64,000 nt of DNA from Haloarcula rubra (GCF_019599465.1 NZ_RKLR01000001.1:124001-188000); one strand, 5' to 3'; positions 16,976-25,448 are shown, numbered from the stretch's first letter. Numbers and translations: made by a program. The notes: generated from the sequence alone by a model not told the origin.

Positions 16976-17511
16976 CGCTGACCGCCCTCGAAGGCGCACT
17001 GCTCCTGTTCGTCGTCGGGTGTGCGCTCGGGGCCGCGCTGCTGCGCGACACGCTGGCGTCGGTGATGTCGTTCGCCGCGTACAGTCTGGGCGTCTCCATC
17101 ATCTGGCTCATCCTGCAGGCCCCGGACGTCGGCCTGACCGAAGCGGCGGTCGGTGCCGGCATCATGACCATCCTGCTCCTGGTGGCGCTGGCGAACACGG
17201 TCACGCCCGACGCCGACCGACTGCTGGAACCGGTGAACGTCCGGACGGTACTGCTCGTGGGCACGTTCGTCCTCGTGATGGCGGCCACCGTCCCCGCGCT
17301 GCCGGCCATCGGCGACCCGAGTTCGCCGGTCGTCGGCGGCGAGGTGACCCAGTACTACCTCGACAACGCCTACGAGCAGACCGACGTGAAGAACGCCGTC
17401 ACCGCGGTGCTCGCGGCCTACCGTGGGTTCGACACGCTCGGCGAGGCCGTCGTGGTGTTCGCGGCCGGCGTCGCCGCGCTGACGGTCCTCCGTCGGGAGG
17501 TGTTCGCATGA
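16972..17511 (+). CDS. DUF4040 subunit (MrpA C-terminal / MbhD-MbhE-like)
   Basis: A 179-aa protein that starts at a GTG overlapping mnhG. 'LRDTLASVMSFAAYSLGVSIIWLILQAPDVGLTEAAVGAG' region (L-R-D, Q-A-P-D-V-G-T-E-A-V-G) is the DUF4040/MbhD domain, followed by a helix pair and 'TDVKNAVTAVLAAYRGFDTLGEA', the MbhE-like block. In bacterial Mrp this sequence is the C-terminal extension of the large subunit MrpA; here it is an independent polypeptide, as in archaeal Mrp and membrane-bound hydrogenase complexes. Confidence 0.9.
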   Translation: MTLTALEGALLLFVVGCALGAALLRDTLASVMSFAAYSLGVSIIWLILQAPDVGLTEAAVGAGIMTILLLVALANTVTPDADRLLEPVNVRTVLLVGTFVLVMAATVPALPAIGDPSSPVVGGEVTQYYLDNAYEQTDVKNAVTAVLAAYRGFDTLGEAVVVFAAGVAALTVLRREVFA

Positions 17512-17978
17512 GCGTCGACGACCAACCCGGCCTCTACGTCGAGAGCACCATCATCATGACGACGGTCCGGGTCGTCGCGCCGTTCGTCCTCACGTTCGCG
17601 CTGTTCATCATGTTCCACGGCGCGGACTCGCCGGGCGGCGGGTTCCAGGGTGGCGTCATCGCCGGGTCCGTCGTGTTGATGCTCGCCTTCGCCTACGGTA
17701 TCGAGTCGACGCGACAGTGGCTGGACGTGCGCGTCGTCGTCGCGCTCGCGGCCGGTGGCGTCCTCACCTTCGCCAGTATCGGCCTCGGCACCATCGTCCT
17801 GGGCGGGCAGTTCCTCCAGTACACCGAGTACGAGGTGTTCCTCTCGCACGCGAGCAAGTACGGTATCGAACTGGTCGAACTGGGCATCGGCGCCATCGTC
17901 GCCAGCGTCGCCATCGGCCTGTTCTTCCTGCTCGCGGCCGGGTTCGGGCACGTCGTCGACGAGGAGGGTGAGGCATGA
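17508..17978 (+). CDS. mnhB: Cation/proton antiporter subunit B
   Basis: A 156-aa protein with four transmembrane helices. 'VESTIIMTTVRVVAPFVLTFALFIMFHGADSPGGGFQGG' region carries the MnhB motif H-G-x-x-S-P-G-G-G-F-Q-G-G. It overlaps both neighbours by four bases. The domain packs beside the MrpA C-terminal domain in known Mrp structures, which matches its gene position after the DUF4040 subunit. Confidence 0.95.
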   Translation: MSVDDQPGLYVESTIIMTTVRVVAPFVLTFALFIMFHGADSPGGGFQGGVIAGSVVLMLAFAYGIESTRQWLDVRVVVALAAGGVLTFASIGLGTIVLGGQFLQYTEYEVFLSHASKYGIELVELGIGAIVASVAIGLFFLLAAGFGHVVDEEGEA

Positions 17979-18343
17979 TACCGTTACAACTGGACCTGCT
18001 GACGACGCACTACAACTACTACGCCGTCGTCCTGTTGCTGGGCATCGGCCTGTACATGCTGGTGGAGTCGGCGAACCTGGTGAAGAAGGTCATCGGGATG
18101 AACGTCTTCCAGACCGGCATCTTCCTCTTCTTCATCACGCTGGCCTACCGCACCGGCGGGAACCCGCCGGTCATCACCGACGGCGGCGGCCCCTACGTCA
18201 GCCCGTTGCCGCACGTCCTCATCCTGACGGCTATCGTCGTGGGCGTGAGTCTGACGGCGGTCGCACTTGCGCTCATCGTCCGCATCTACGCGGAGTACGG
18301 GACGCTGGACGAAGACACACTGGAGCAACTCTACTATGATTGA
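17975..18343 (+). CDS. mnhC: Cation/proton antiporter subunit C (NuoK-like)
   Basis: A 122-aa three-helix protein homologous to NuoK/MrpC: 'GLYMLVESANLVKKVIGMNVFQTGIFLFFI' region with conserved Lys/Gly/Asn, and 'PLPHVLILTAIVVGVSLTAVALALIVRIYAEYGT' with the P-x-x-L-T-A-I-V motif. The Glu in the first helix is expected to take part in the proton relay. Four-base overlap with mnhB and eight-base overlap with the following D subunit. Confidence 0.96.
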   Translation: MIPLQLDLLTTHYNYYAVVLLLGIGLYMLVESANLVKKVIGMNVFQTGIFLFFITLAYRTGGNPPVITDGGGPYVSPLPHVLILTAIVVGVSLTAVALALIVRIYAEYGTLDEDTLEQLYYD

Positions 18344-19814
18344 ACATCTCCCCGTCTTGCTGGTCGTGTTGCCCATCGTCGGCGGGACCGTCCCGCTGGT
18401 AGCCAGTCTGTTCACCGACCGCGCCGGGTGGCCCGTCGCGACGCTGACCGTGTTCGTCCACGCGGTGCTGGCCGGACTGCTCGGCTGGACCGTCTGGACC
18501 GAGGGCGTCGTCTCCTACGCCGTCGGCGGGTTCGCCGCACCGTACGGCATCGAGTTGGTCGTCGACGGCCTCTCGGCGTCCGTCGTCGTCCTCGTCGGCG
18601 TCGTGGCACTCGGCGTCCTCGCCTACGCGCGACACGCCGGCCCGCACTCGAACGCCTTCTACAGCCAGTACCTCTTGTTGGTCACCGGCCTCACGGGGAT
18701 GACCGTCACCGGCGACGTGTTCAACCTCTACGTGTTCCTCGAAATCACGGGACTGGCCGCGTACGGCCTCGTCGCAAGCGGCCGCGAGGCGAGTTCGGCC
18801 GTGGCGGCGCTGAAGTACCTCATCATCGGCACGGTCGGCGCGTCGCTGTACCTCCTCGGCGTCGGCTACGCGTTGGCGGCGACGGGGACGCTGAACATGA
18901 CCGACCTCGCGGACAAACTCGCGGCGGTCGGTTACGACTCGACGCTCGTCCTGACGGCGTTCGGCCTGATGGTCGGCGGACTCACGGTGAAGGTGGCCCT
19001 GTTCCCCCTGCACACGTGGCAACCCGACGCCTACGCGAACGCGCCGGACAGCGTCAGCGCGTTCATCTCCGCGCTCGTCTCGACGGTGTCGGCGTACGCT
19101 CTGGCCCGACTGCTGTTCTCGGTGTTCACCGTCGAATTCCTCGAAGCGGTGCCCGGTGCCCGCTGGGCACTGCTGACGCTGGCCTCGGTGAGTATCGTCG
19201 CCGGCAGTGCTCTCGCCGTCTCACAGAACAGCGTCCAGCGGATGCTCGCGTACTCGTCGGTCTCACAGTTCGGCCTCGTGATTGCGGGGTTCACCGTCGC
19301 GACGCCCATCGCCGTCGTCGGGGCGACGGTCCACCTGCTCGGCCACGCCGTGATGAAAGGGGGCCTGTTCGCCGCCAGCGGCGTCATCGAGCGTGAGACC
19401 GGGGCGACCACCGTCGGCGGCTACGCCGGGATGGCCGCCCGGGCCCCGGTCGCCGCCGGTTCCTTCGCCGTCCTCGCACTGGCGATGGTCGGCGTCCCGC
19501 CGGCCGTCGGGTTCGTCGGGAAGTGGTACATCGTCGTCGGCGCCGTCGAGGCCGGCGTCTGGCCCGTCGTCGCCGTCTTACTGGCGAGTACGCTCCTGAC
19601 GCTGGCGTACTTCGCCCGGCTGGTCGAACGGCTCTACTTCGCCGAACCGACCATCCGCGAGGAGGCCGCCGTCGCCGACGGCGGGGCGAGCGTCTCGACG
19701 GGGATGATAGCCGTCGTCGTCGTCGCGGCCGTCCTCGCCGTCGCACTCACCGCCGCCGTACCCGCACTCGAACAGGTGCTCGAACAGACGCTCCCCCCAC
19801 TCCTGAACCAATGA
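18336..19814 (+). CDS. mnhD: Cation/proton antiporter subunit D, first copy
   Basis: A 492-aa proton-conducting transporter (NuoM/N, MrpD type) with about 14 transmembrane helices. 'NLYVFLEITGLAAYGLVA' carries the conserved Glu in helix 5; 'MVGGLTVKVALFPLHTWQPDAYANAP' region has the lysine-containing helix 7/8 signature with 'HTWLPDA'-type sequence; 'QNSVQRMLAYSSVSQ' follows. It probably forms one ion channel of the complex. The ATG is eight bases inside mnhC. Confidence 0.95.
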   Translation: MIEHLPVLLVVLPIVGGTVPLVASLFTDRAGWPVATLTVFVHAVLAGLLGWTVWTEGVVSYAVGGFAAPYGIELVVDGLSASVVVLVGVVALGVLAYARHAGPHSNAFYSQYLLLVTGLTGMTVTGDVFNLYVFLEITGLAAYGLVASGREASSAVAALKYLIIGTVGASLYLLGVGYALAATGTLNMTDLADKLAAVGYDSTLVLTAFGLMVGGLTVKVALFPLHTWQPDAYANAPDSVSAFISALVSTVSAYALARLLFSVFTVEFLEAVPGARWALLTLASVSIVAGSALAVSQNSVQRMLAYSSVSQFGLVIAGFTVATPIAVVGATVHLLGHAVMKGGLFAASGVIERETGATTVGGYAGMAARAPVAAGSFAVLALAMVGVPPAVGFVGKWYIVVGAVEAGVWPVVAVLLASTLLTLAYFARLVERLYFAEPTIREEAAVADGGASVSTGMIAVVVVAAVLAVALTAAVPALEQVLEQTLPPLLNQ

Positions 19815-21508
19815 CAGACGTCGCATCCATCCGACCGCTGCTCGCAGTCCTCGTGTCGGCCGTCGCCATCCCGATTATCCTCTCGCTGAAGGGGCGACCG
19901 AACGTCCGCGAAGGCGTCACGCTCACCGTCGCCGCGGCGAAGTTCGCCATCGTGGCCAGCATGGTGCCGGGCGTCCTCTCGGGGACGGTGTACGTCTTCT
20001 CCTTCGGTCAGTTCGCCACCGGCATCCAACTGGCTCTGCGGGCCGACCCGCTGGGCCTCCTCTTCGCCGCGCTGGCGAGTCTGCTGTGGATAGTGACGAG
20101 TTTCTACTCCATCGGCTACATGCGCGGACTGGACGAACACGCCCAGACCCGGTACTTCGCGTCGTTCGCCGCGAGTCTGGCCTCCGCCGTGGGCGTCGCC
20201 TTCAGCGCGAACCTGCTCACGCTGTTCGTCTTCTACGAACTGCTGACGGTGTCGACGTACCCGCTGGTCACCCACGACGAGACGGACGAGGCGCGCGCGG
20301 CCGGTCGAAAGTACCTCGCGTACACCTTCGGCGGCGGCGTCGCCGTCCTCGGCGGCACCGTCCTCGTGTTCTTCCTCACCGGGACGACGGCGTTCACCCC
20401 CGGCGGCATCGAGGCGCTGGCGACGGCCGACCCGACGCTCGCCCGCGCGGCGTTCGCGCTGCTCGCGGCCGGGTTCGGCGTGAAGGCGGCGCTGATGCCG
20501 GTCCACTCGTGGCTCCCGGACGCGATGGTCGCGCCGACGCCCGTCTCGGGCCTGCTCCACGCCGTCGCTGTCGTCAAGAGCGGCGTGTTCGGCATCGCTC
20601 GCCTCGTGCTGGACGTGTACGGGACGGACCTGATGAGCGACCTCGGCGTGGACCTGCCGCTGGCCGCCGTCGCCGCGTTCACGCTCCTGACCGCGAGCGT
20701 CATCGCGCTCCGACAGGACAACCTCAAACGACGGCTGGCGTACTCGACTATCAGCCAACTCTCCTACATCGTCCTCGGGTTGGCCTTGCTGGAGGGGCAG
20801 GCGCTGGTCGGGGGGTTGCTCCACATCCCCGCCCACGCGTTCATGAAGCTCACCCTGTTCTTCTGTGCGGGCGCCATCCACGTCGAGACCCACACCGACG
20901 ACATCAGCGACATGGCCGGCATCGGGACGCGGATGCCGCTCACGATGGCCGCCTTCGCCGTGGCGTCCGCGGGGATGGCCGGCATCCCCCTCGTGGCCGG
21001 GTTCGTCAGCAAGTGGTACCTCGTCATCGGGGCCTTGGAGGGCGGCGGCCTCGTCTTCGCCGCCGCGCTGCTGGTCTCGGGCGTGCTCAACATCGCGTAC
21101 TTCTGGCCCATCGTCTATCAGGCGTACTTCGAGTCGCCCGAGAGCCACGACGAGAAACCGCTCGTCGAAGCGGTGCTGGGCGGTCGCTCGGTTCGAGCGG
21201 ACGGCGGTGACGCCGAGACCGTCGACCCAGAGACCGAGGAAGCGGCGGCCGACGACGACGAGGTCCCCGACCCCCAACACATCGACCACCTCGGGAAACA
21301 CCGCGAGGACGTCGAACACCACGGCGGTCCGCCGGCCAGTGGCTGGGACCAGCGCAACTGGCGCGGGGCCGAGAGCACGTGGTTCATGCTCGGCCCGATT
21401 CTGACAGCGGCGACGCTGTCACTGTTGCTCGGCATCGTCCCGCGTGGCGTCGTCTTCCTGCGAATCGTCGAGACTATCGTCGGGAGTCTCCCGGGGGTGG
21501 TGCTCTGA
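19811..21508 (+). CDS. Cation/proton antiporter subunit D, second copy
   Basis: A 565-aa NuoM/MrpD-type subunit. 'FVFYELLTVSTYPLVTHDETDEARAAGRKYL' region, 'GVKAALMPVHSWLPDAMVAPTPVSGLLHA' region and 'RQDNLKRRLAYSTISQLSYI' are the conserved blocks. Compared with the first copy it has a roughly 70-residue hydrophilic, acidic insertion near the C-terminus (about residues 450-525, rich in D/E/H) followed by a final helix. It overlaps both neighbours. Which of the three antiporter-like subunits carries Na+ rather than H+ cannot be told from sequence. Confidence 0.94.
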   Translation: MTDVASIRPLLAVLVSAVAIPIILSLKGRPNVREGVTLTVAAAKFAIVASMVPGVLSGTVYVFSFGQFATGIQLALRADPLGLLFAALASLLWIVTSFYSIGYMRGLDEHAQTRYFASFAASLASAVGVAFSANLLTLFVFYELLTVSTYPLVTHDETDEARAAGRKYLAYTFGGGVAVLGGTVLVFFLTGTTAFTPGGIEALATADPTLARAAFALLAAGFGVKAALMPVHSWLPDAMVAPTPVSGLLHAVAVVKSGVFGIARLVLDVYGTDLMSDLGVDLPLAAVAAFTLLTASVIALRQDNLKRRLAYSTISQLSYIVLGLALLEGQALVGGLLHIPAHAFMKLTLFFCAGAIHVETHTDDISDMAGIGTRMPLTMAAFAVASAGMAGIPLVAGFVSKWYLVIGALEGGGLVFAAALLVSGVLNIAYFWPIVYQAYFESPESHDEKPLVEAVLGGRSVRADGGDAETVDPETEEAAADDDEVPDPQHIDHLGKHREDVEHHGGPPASGWDQRNWRGAESTWFMLGPILTAATLSLLLGIVPRGVVFLRIVETIVGSLPGVVL

Positions 21509-23301
21509 TGGCGACCGGACCGCTGACGGCGGTGCCACCCGTCGTCGTGTTGCTGGCGGTCGCCGTCCTCGTCGCGTTCCTCCCACGACGGGTCGGCCAC
21601 GCCCTCGGCGTAGCGGCGACCGGGGCAGCGACCGTCTGGGCGTGGGTCGTCCCGTCGGGCGCGCACCTCCAGACCACGTTCCTCGGCTTCGAGGCCGTCC
21701 TCCTGAACGTCGACGAGTTCTCGCGGCTGATGGGACTCATCTTCGGGTTCATCGGCGCCGCCGCGGTCCTGTACTCCTACGCCAGCGAGGCCGAGAACGT
21801 CCAGACGGCGTTCGCGCTCTCGTACGTCGCGACCAGTTTCGGTGCCGTCTTCGCCGGGGACTGGCTCACGATGCTGTTCTTCTGGGAGTTGATGGCTATC
21901 ACCAGCACGTTGCTGGTGTGGCACTACCGCGGCGCGGCGGTCCGGGCCGGCTTCCGCTACGCGCTGTTCCACGGCATCGGCGGGACGCTCCTGATGGCGG
22001 CCATCCTCCAGAACTACGTCGCCAAGGGGACCTTCCTGTTCGCCTCCGTCCCCGGCGGGCCCGAGACTGCCGGTATCGTCGCCGGCCTGCCCGCCGCGCT
22101 GGCGGCCGTCGGCATCGGCGTCAACGTCGGCTTCATCGGCCTGCACGCGTGGCTCCCGGACACCTACCCGCGGCCCCACGTCGCCGCGAGCGTCTTCCTC
22201 TGCGTGTTCACGACCAAGACCGGCGTCTACGGGATGTACCGCGCGTTCCCCGACGGCAACGTCGCCATCGCGTACATGGGCGGCGGGATGGCCGTCTTCG
22301 GCGCCACGTTCGCGCTGTTCCAGAACGACATGCGCCGCCTGCTCTCCTACCACATCCAGTCGCAGGTCGGCTACATGATAGCCGGCGTCGGCATCGGCGG
22401 CGCCCTCGCACAGGCCGGGGCGTTCGCCCACGTGTTCAACCACATCCTCTACAAGGGCCTGCTGTTCATGACCGCCGGCGTCGTCGTCTACCGCACCGGC
22501 GAGGAGAGCCTGAAGAAACTCGGCGGCCTCTGGCGGGAGATGCCGATTACGGCGACGGCGTTCACCGTGGCGGCGCTCTCCATCGCCGGGTTCCCCGGCT
22601 TCAACGGGTTCGTCAGCAAGGGCATCGTCATCGCCGGGAGCCACTACGACTTCGTGAAGGGGCCGCTGTACGTGGGCGGCCGGACGACGCTCGAGTGGCT
22701 CCTCCTCATCGGTGGCGTCGGCACCTTCATGTCGTTCATCAAGTTCGGCTACTACGCCTTCTTCCACGGCGAGTACGACGGGAGCGTGACCGACGCCAAC
22801 CGCCTGCAGAGCGTCGCGATGGTGACCGTCGCGGCGCTGTGTGTCGGCTTCGGCGTCTTCGACGGCGCGCTGTTCAGCATCCTGCCGTTCGACGTCACCG
22901 ACGGGGCCGTCGTCTCGCACGTCTACACGACCTACACCGTCGACCACCTCGTCGAGGGACTGGCGCTCGCCGCCGCCGGGCTGGTCGGGTTCGCCCTGAC
23001 GAAGAAACCGCTCTCGAAACTCGGTCGCGTCCCCGACGTCGACTCGCTGTACAACCCGACGGTGTTCTACGGGACGCGAGCGCTCGTCGTCGGCGTCACC
23101 GAACTGTACGCCGCCGTCGACCGGGCCGTCGTCGGTGCGACCAACACACTCACCGTCGCCGTCACCGACCCCAACGCGCTGTACGACCGCGTCGTCGGTG
23201 CCGACGAAGACGAACCGGCCTATCCCCTCCGGGCCGGTATCGGGTTCAGTATCCTCGTGCTCGCCATCTTCGTGACAGTCGCGTTACTCTTACTACCCTG
23301 A
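21508..23301 (+). CDS. Cation/proton antiporter subunit D/A-like, third copy
   Basis: A 597-aa proton-transporter-family protein, the last gene of the antiporter operon; its ATG shares one base with the preceding stop. Conserved blocks: 'LTMLFFWELMAITSTLLVWHY' (helix 5 Glu), 'NVGFIGLHAWLPDTYPRPH' and 'QNDMRRLLSYHIQSQVGYMIAG'. Its length and C-terminal extra helices make it the closest of the three to MrpA/NuoL. Together with the separate DUF4040 and MnhB subunits it would reconstitute a MrpA-like large subunit. Confidence 0.92.
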   Translation: MATGPLTAVPPVVVLLAVAVLVAFLPRRVGHALGVAATGAATVWAWVVPSGAHLQTTFLGFEAVLLNVDEFSRLMGLIFGFIGAAAVLYSYASEAENVQTAFALSYVATSFGAVFAGDWLTMLFFWELMAITSTLLVWHYRGAAVRAGFRYALFHGIGGTLLMAAILQNYVAKGTFLFASVPGGPETAGIVAGLPAALAAVGIGVNVGFIGLHAWLPDTYPRPHVAASVFLCVFTTKTGVYGMYRAFPDGNVAIAYMGGGMAVFGATFALFQNDMRRLLSYHIQSQVGYMIAGVGIGGALAQAGAFAHVFNHILYKGLLFMTAGVVVYRTGEESLKKLGGLWREMPITATAFTVAALSIAGFPGFNGFVSKGIVIAGSHYDFVKGPLYVGGRTTLEWLLLIGGVGTFMSFIKFGYYAFFHGEYDGSVTDANRLQSVAMVTVAALCVGFGVFDGALFSILPFDVTDGAVVSHVYTTYTVDHLVEGLALAAAGLVGFALTKKPLSKLGRVPDVDSLYNPTVFYGTRALVVGVTELYAAVDRAVVGATNTLTVAVTDPNALYDRVVGADEDEPAYPLRAGIGFSILVLAIFVTVALLLLP

Positions 23302-23342
23302 TAGCTGAGGGTATTTTCACAGTGGATAATCGGTGCCGTCCA

Positions 23343-23350
23343 TTTATATA
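23343..23350 (+). promoter_or_regulatory. TATA box upstream of pilin 1
   Basis: TTTATATA lies 96-103 bp before the pilin ATG at 23446, which implies a 5' leader of about 70 nt. A small dyad, GTGTC-G-GACAC (23425-23435), sits just before the start codon. Confidence 0.55.
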
Positions 23351-23445
23351 CACACGCACTGTCTCAATCAAGTAAGGACACTGCGAGACGGGCGGATACT
23401 CTCCGCTATCGGCTCGACTCGAAAGTGTCGGACACAAGACAAACC

Positions 23446-23925
23446 ATGGACATCAAACGATTCTTCGACGACGACGACGCCGTCTCTCCCGTTATCGGCG
23501 TCATCCTGATGGTCGCCATCACAGTTATCCTCGCAGCGGTCATCGCAACGTTCGTGCTCGGTCTGGGCGACCAGGTCAGCAACACCGCGCCGCAGGCGAG
23601 TTTCAGCTTCGACTACGATAGTGCAACTGGTGACGGTGAGTTAGATATCACTCACGATGGTGGCGACACTATAGAAGCTCAGAACCTGCAGATAACTTCT
23701 GATACCAGTTTTGACGGTACTGGCACTGTCTCTGGACAAACATCAGCTGCGTTCACCGAGTTCGCCGCGTACAGTGACGGAAGCGAGATTTCGGCAGGGA
23801 CTTCAGTTACCATTGAAGCAAGTTCCTCAGGAGACTTAGATGACGGTACCGTCCGCGTCACCTTCCAGTCTGACCAAGGCGACAACTCCGCAACGCTCGC
23901 CGAGTGGTCCGGTCCGGACGCCTAA
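23446..23925 (+). CDS. Type IV pilin (class III signal peptide), pilin 1
   Basis: A 159-aa pilin. The N-terminus '[27 protein letters not shown]' region has the acidic pre-sequence, the [15 protein letters not shown] block and the long hydrophobic assembly helix characteristic of haloarchaeal PilA-type pilins; cleavage by the prepilin peptidase PibD would occur just before or within 'AVSPVIG'. The ATG at 23446 gives the normal short leader peptide. The C-terminal beta-rich domain is Ser/Thr/Asp-rich, shares 'ITHDGGDTI' and '[12 protein letters not shown]' with pilin 2, and is visibly AT-richer than the N-terminal part. No pilus assembly ATPase is in the window. Confidence 0.93.
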   Translation: MDIKRFFDDDDAVSPVIGVILMVAITVILAAVIATFVLGLGDQVSNTAPQASFSFDYDSATGDGELDITHDGGDTIEAQNLQITSDTSFDGTGTVSGQTSAAFTEFAAYSDGSEISAGTSVTIEASSSGDLDDGTVRVTFQSDQGDNSATLAEWSGPDA

Positions 23926-23937
23926 ACACGTCGCTGC

Positions 23938-23945
23938 TTTTCTTT
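23938..23945 (+). terminator. T-rich stretch after pilin 1
   Basis: TTTTCTTT begins 13 bases past the pilin stop, in an otherwise GC-rich gap. It is a plausible U-tract terminator separating pilin 1 from the regulator gene. Confidence 0.4.
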
Positions 23946-24047
23946 CGACTCGGGCACCAGACGACTAGCGGACCGTACCGATTATTACCGTCGACTCGCA
24001 TGACTACGACACATGATTCGGGTCGGGCGAAGGGAAGTGACCGGTGC

Positions 24048-24617
24048 ATGAGTCAGCAGGCACAACCCCGCCCGTCGGAGGACTCCGCAGACTCGCTCTC
24101 GAAGGGCGAGATTTTCGACGTCCTCCAGAACGAACGCCGTCGCTACGTCCTGCAGTACCTCCGCGAGAACGGCGGCCCAGTAGAATTGGGTGCCCTCGCC
24201 TCACACGTCGCGTCACGGGAGTACGACTGCGACTCCGACGACGTCTCCAGCGCTCAGCGGAAGCGTGTCTACACGACGCTCCAGCAGACCCACCTGCCGC
24301 GGATGGACGAAGCCGGTATCGTCGAGTACGACGCCGACGACGGCGTCATCGCGACGACGCCGCAGACGAACGAACTGACGGTGTATCTCGAAATCGTCCC
24401 CGGGAGCGAGTTCCCGTGGCGCGAGTACTACCTCTCCTTCGGCGCCATCAGTCTCGCCGTCGTCGTCGTTCTTTGGGTCGGCGTCTACCCCTTCACCCTG
24501 CTCCCGCCGCTCGTGTGGGCGACGGTGATGGCCGTCGTCCTCACCGGGTCCGCGCTGTACCACACCGTGCTGGGCCGGGAGATGACGCTGACCGAGTTCA
24601 ACGACGACGACAAGTGA
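24048..24617 (+). CDS. DUF7344-type HTH regulator with membrane anchor, next to pilins
   Basis: A 189-aa protein. Residues about 20-110 form a winged-helix domain ('KGEIFDVLQNERRRYVLQYL', 'LGALASHVASRE', 'RKRVYTTLQQTHLPRMDEAGIVEYD'), and two hydrophobic helices follow (about 130-150 and 155-175). The ATG at 24048 is the first giving a sensible N-terminus. It lies between two pilin genes in the same orientation. Its closest relative in this window is the regulator at 47973-48566, which also flanks a surface-protein gene set. DNA-binding control of the pilins is likely by context; the membrane part suggests that it senses an envelope signal. Confidence 0.8.
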   Translation: MSQQAQPRPSEDSADSLSKGEIFDVLQNERRRYVLQYLRENGGPVELGALASHVASREYDCDSDDVSSAQRKRVYTTLQQTHLPRMDEAGIVEYDADDGVIATTPQTNELTVYLEIVPGSEFPWREYYLSFGAISLAVVVVLWVGVYPFTLLPPLVWATVMAVVLTGSALYHTVLGREMTLTEFNDDDK

Positions 24618-24662
24618 CGTCTCCAGTATTCACTGATGATAATCAGAGGGCGTTCGACCGCC

Positions 24663-24672
24663 TTTTTAAATA
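24663..24672 (+). promoter_or_regulatory. Distal TATA-like box upstream of pilin 2
   Basis: TTTTTAAATA lies about 215-224 bp before the pilin 2 ATG. If used, the transcript would carry a leader of about 190 nt containing several dyads. A second candidate box, TATAAG (24758-24763), lies within an inverted repeat (see 24721-24875). Confidence 0.4.
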
Positions 24673-24720
24673 TCGAGCCCTCGAACCAGTTTTTCGGTTT
24701 ACAGGTGGGTCTTGAGGGGT

Positions 24721-24875
24721 TTCAGGCCCGGCTTGAAGCGCTAAAACGTAGTGTGGGTATAAGTGTACCCACCTCATGTGAGGTGACACAGCACACCTTC
24801 GCGAGCGATAATCTGTGGTGTGGTGGGGTTAAGGACTGATTATCGCCCGGGAAACAACACACTGCGGTGTGCGTG
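24721..24875 (+). promoter_or_regulatory. Dyad-rich leader/operator region upstream of pilin 2
   Basis: Five dyads are packed before the pilin 2 start. Imperfect TTCAGGCCCGGCTTGAA is at 24721-24737. GTGGGTA/TACCCAC (24753-24759 and 24766-24772) brackets a TATAAG. CACCTCA/TGAGGTG (24770-24776 and 24779-24785) shares bases with the previous arm, so the two are mutually exclusive as hairpins. GCGATAATC/GATTATCGC (24805-24813 and 24838-24846) and CACAC/GTGTG (24858-24862 and 24867-24871) complete the set. These could be operators around a TATA box or a structured mRNA leader; nothing comparable is seen before most genes here. Confidence 0.55.
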
Positions 24876-24886
24876 GACACAAACAC

Positions 24887-25390
24887 ATGGACCTAAAAGA
24901 ACTGTTCAACGACGACGACGCTGTCTCGCCCGTTATCGGGGTCATCCTGATGGTAGCTATCACAGTCATCCTCGCGGCGGTCATCGCGTCGTTCGTCCTC
25001 GGACTCGGCGACCAGGCACAGCAGACGACTCCTCAGGCGAGCTTCGCATTCGACTACGACGCTAGTGCTGGTACTGCGTCTGACAGTGGTATTCTTACCA
25101 TCACTCACGATGGCGGCGATACCATCCAAGCAGGCAGTCTCTACCTTCGGGGTAGCAATATCATGACCTCCTCGGAAGCGAGTACAGACAGTATTTCGAA
25201 TGCTAACTACTTCGAAGGAGATGGTGCGTGGTCAGACTCATCAGCCTTTGGAGGAACTAGCAGTGAGGTCTCAGCAGGTTCCGGTATAGATGCTGCTGCG
25301 TTCAACGACTACGATGTTCGCGTCGTCTACGAACCACCGGAAGGCGACAACTCCGCCACGCTCGCTCAAGACTCCGGCCCCGAAGCGTAA
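24887..25390 (+). CDS. Type IV pilin (class III signal peptide), pilin 2
   Basis: A 167-aa paralogue of pilin 1. The leader and assembly helix are nearly identical ('[16 protein letters not shown]' and 'VLGLGDQ'). The globular part shares 'ITHDGGDTI' and 'GDNSATLA' but is otherwise different and contains an extra Ser/Gly-rich loop. The ATG at 24887 gives the same M-D-(I/L)-K start as pilin 1. The gene is preceded by an unusual dyad-rich region and followed by a T-run. The two pilins may be alternative or co-assembling subunits. Confidence 0.93.
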   Translation: MDLKELFNDDDAVSPVIGVILMVAITVILAAVIASFVLGLGDQAQQTTPQASFAFDYDASAGTASDSGILTITHDGGDTIQAGSLYLRGSNIMTSSEASTDSISNANYFEGDGAWSDSSAFGGTSSEVSAGSGIDAAAFNDYDVRVVYEPPEGDNSATLAQDSGPEA

Positions 25391-25412
25391 CTAACTCGCT
25401 TCCATTCTCGTA

Positions 25413-25417
25413 TTTTT
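25413..25417 (+). terminator. T-run after pilin 2
   Basis: Five T within 'cgtatttttcag', 23 bases after the pilin 2 stop and before the next promoter. Confidence 0.45.
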
Positions 25418-25448
25418 CAGCCCGATAGCGACGGCTACGCCACGATGC

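Noticed and set aside
19634-21322. 562-codon minus-strand frame across the antiporter genes
   Set aside because: Arg/Glu-rich low-information sequence opposite well-conserved transporter genes.
21118-22947. 609-codon minus-strand frame
   Set aside because: Shadow of the third antiporter subunit; no recognisable motif.
24636-24839. 67-codon frame between the regulator and pilin 2
   Set aside because: Starts before the dyad region, has poor codon pattern and would prevent the region from acting as leader; more likely non-coding.
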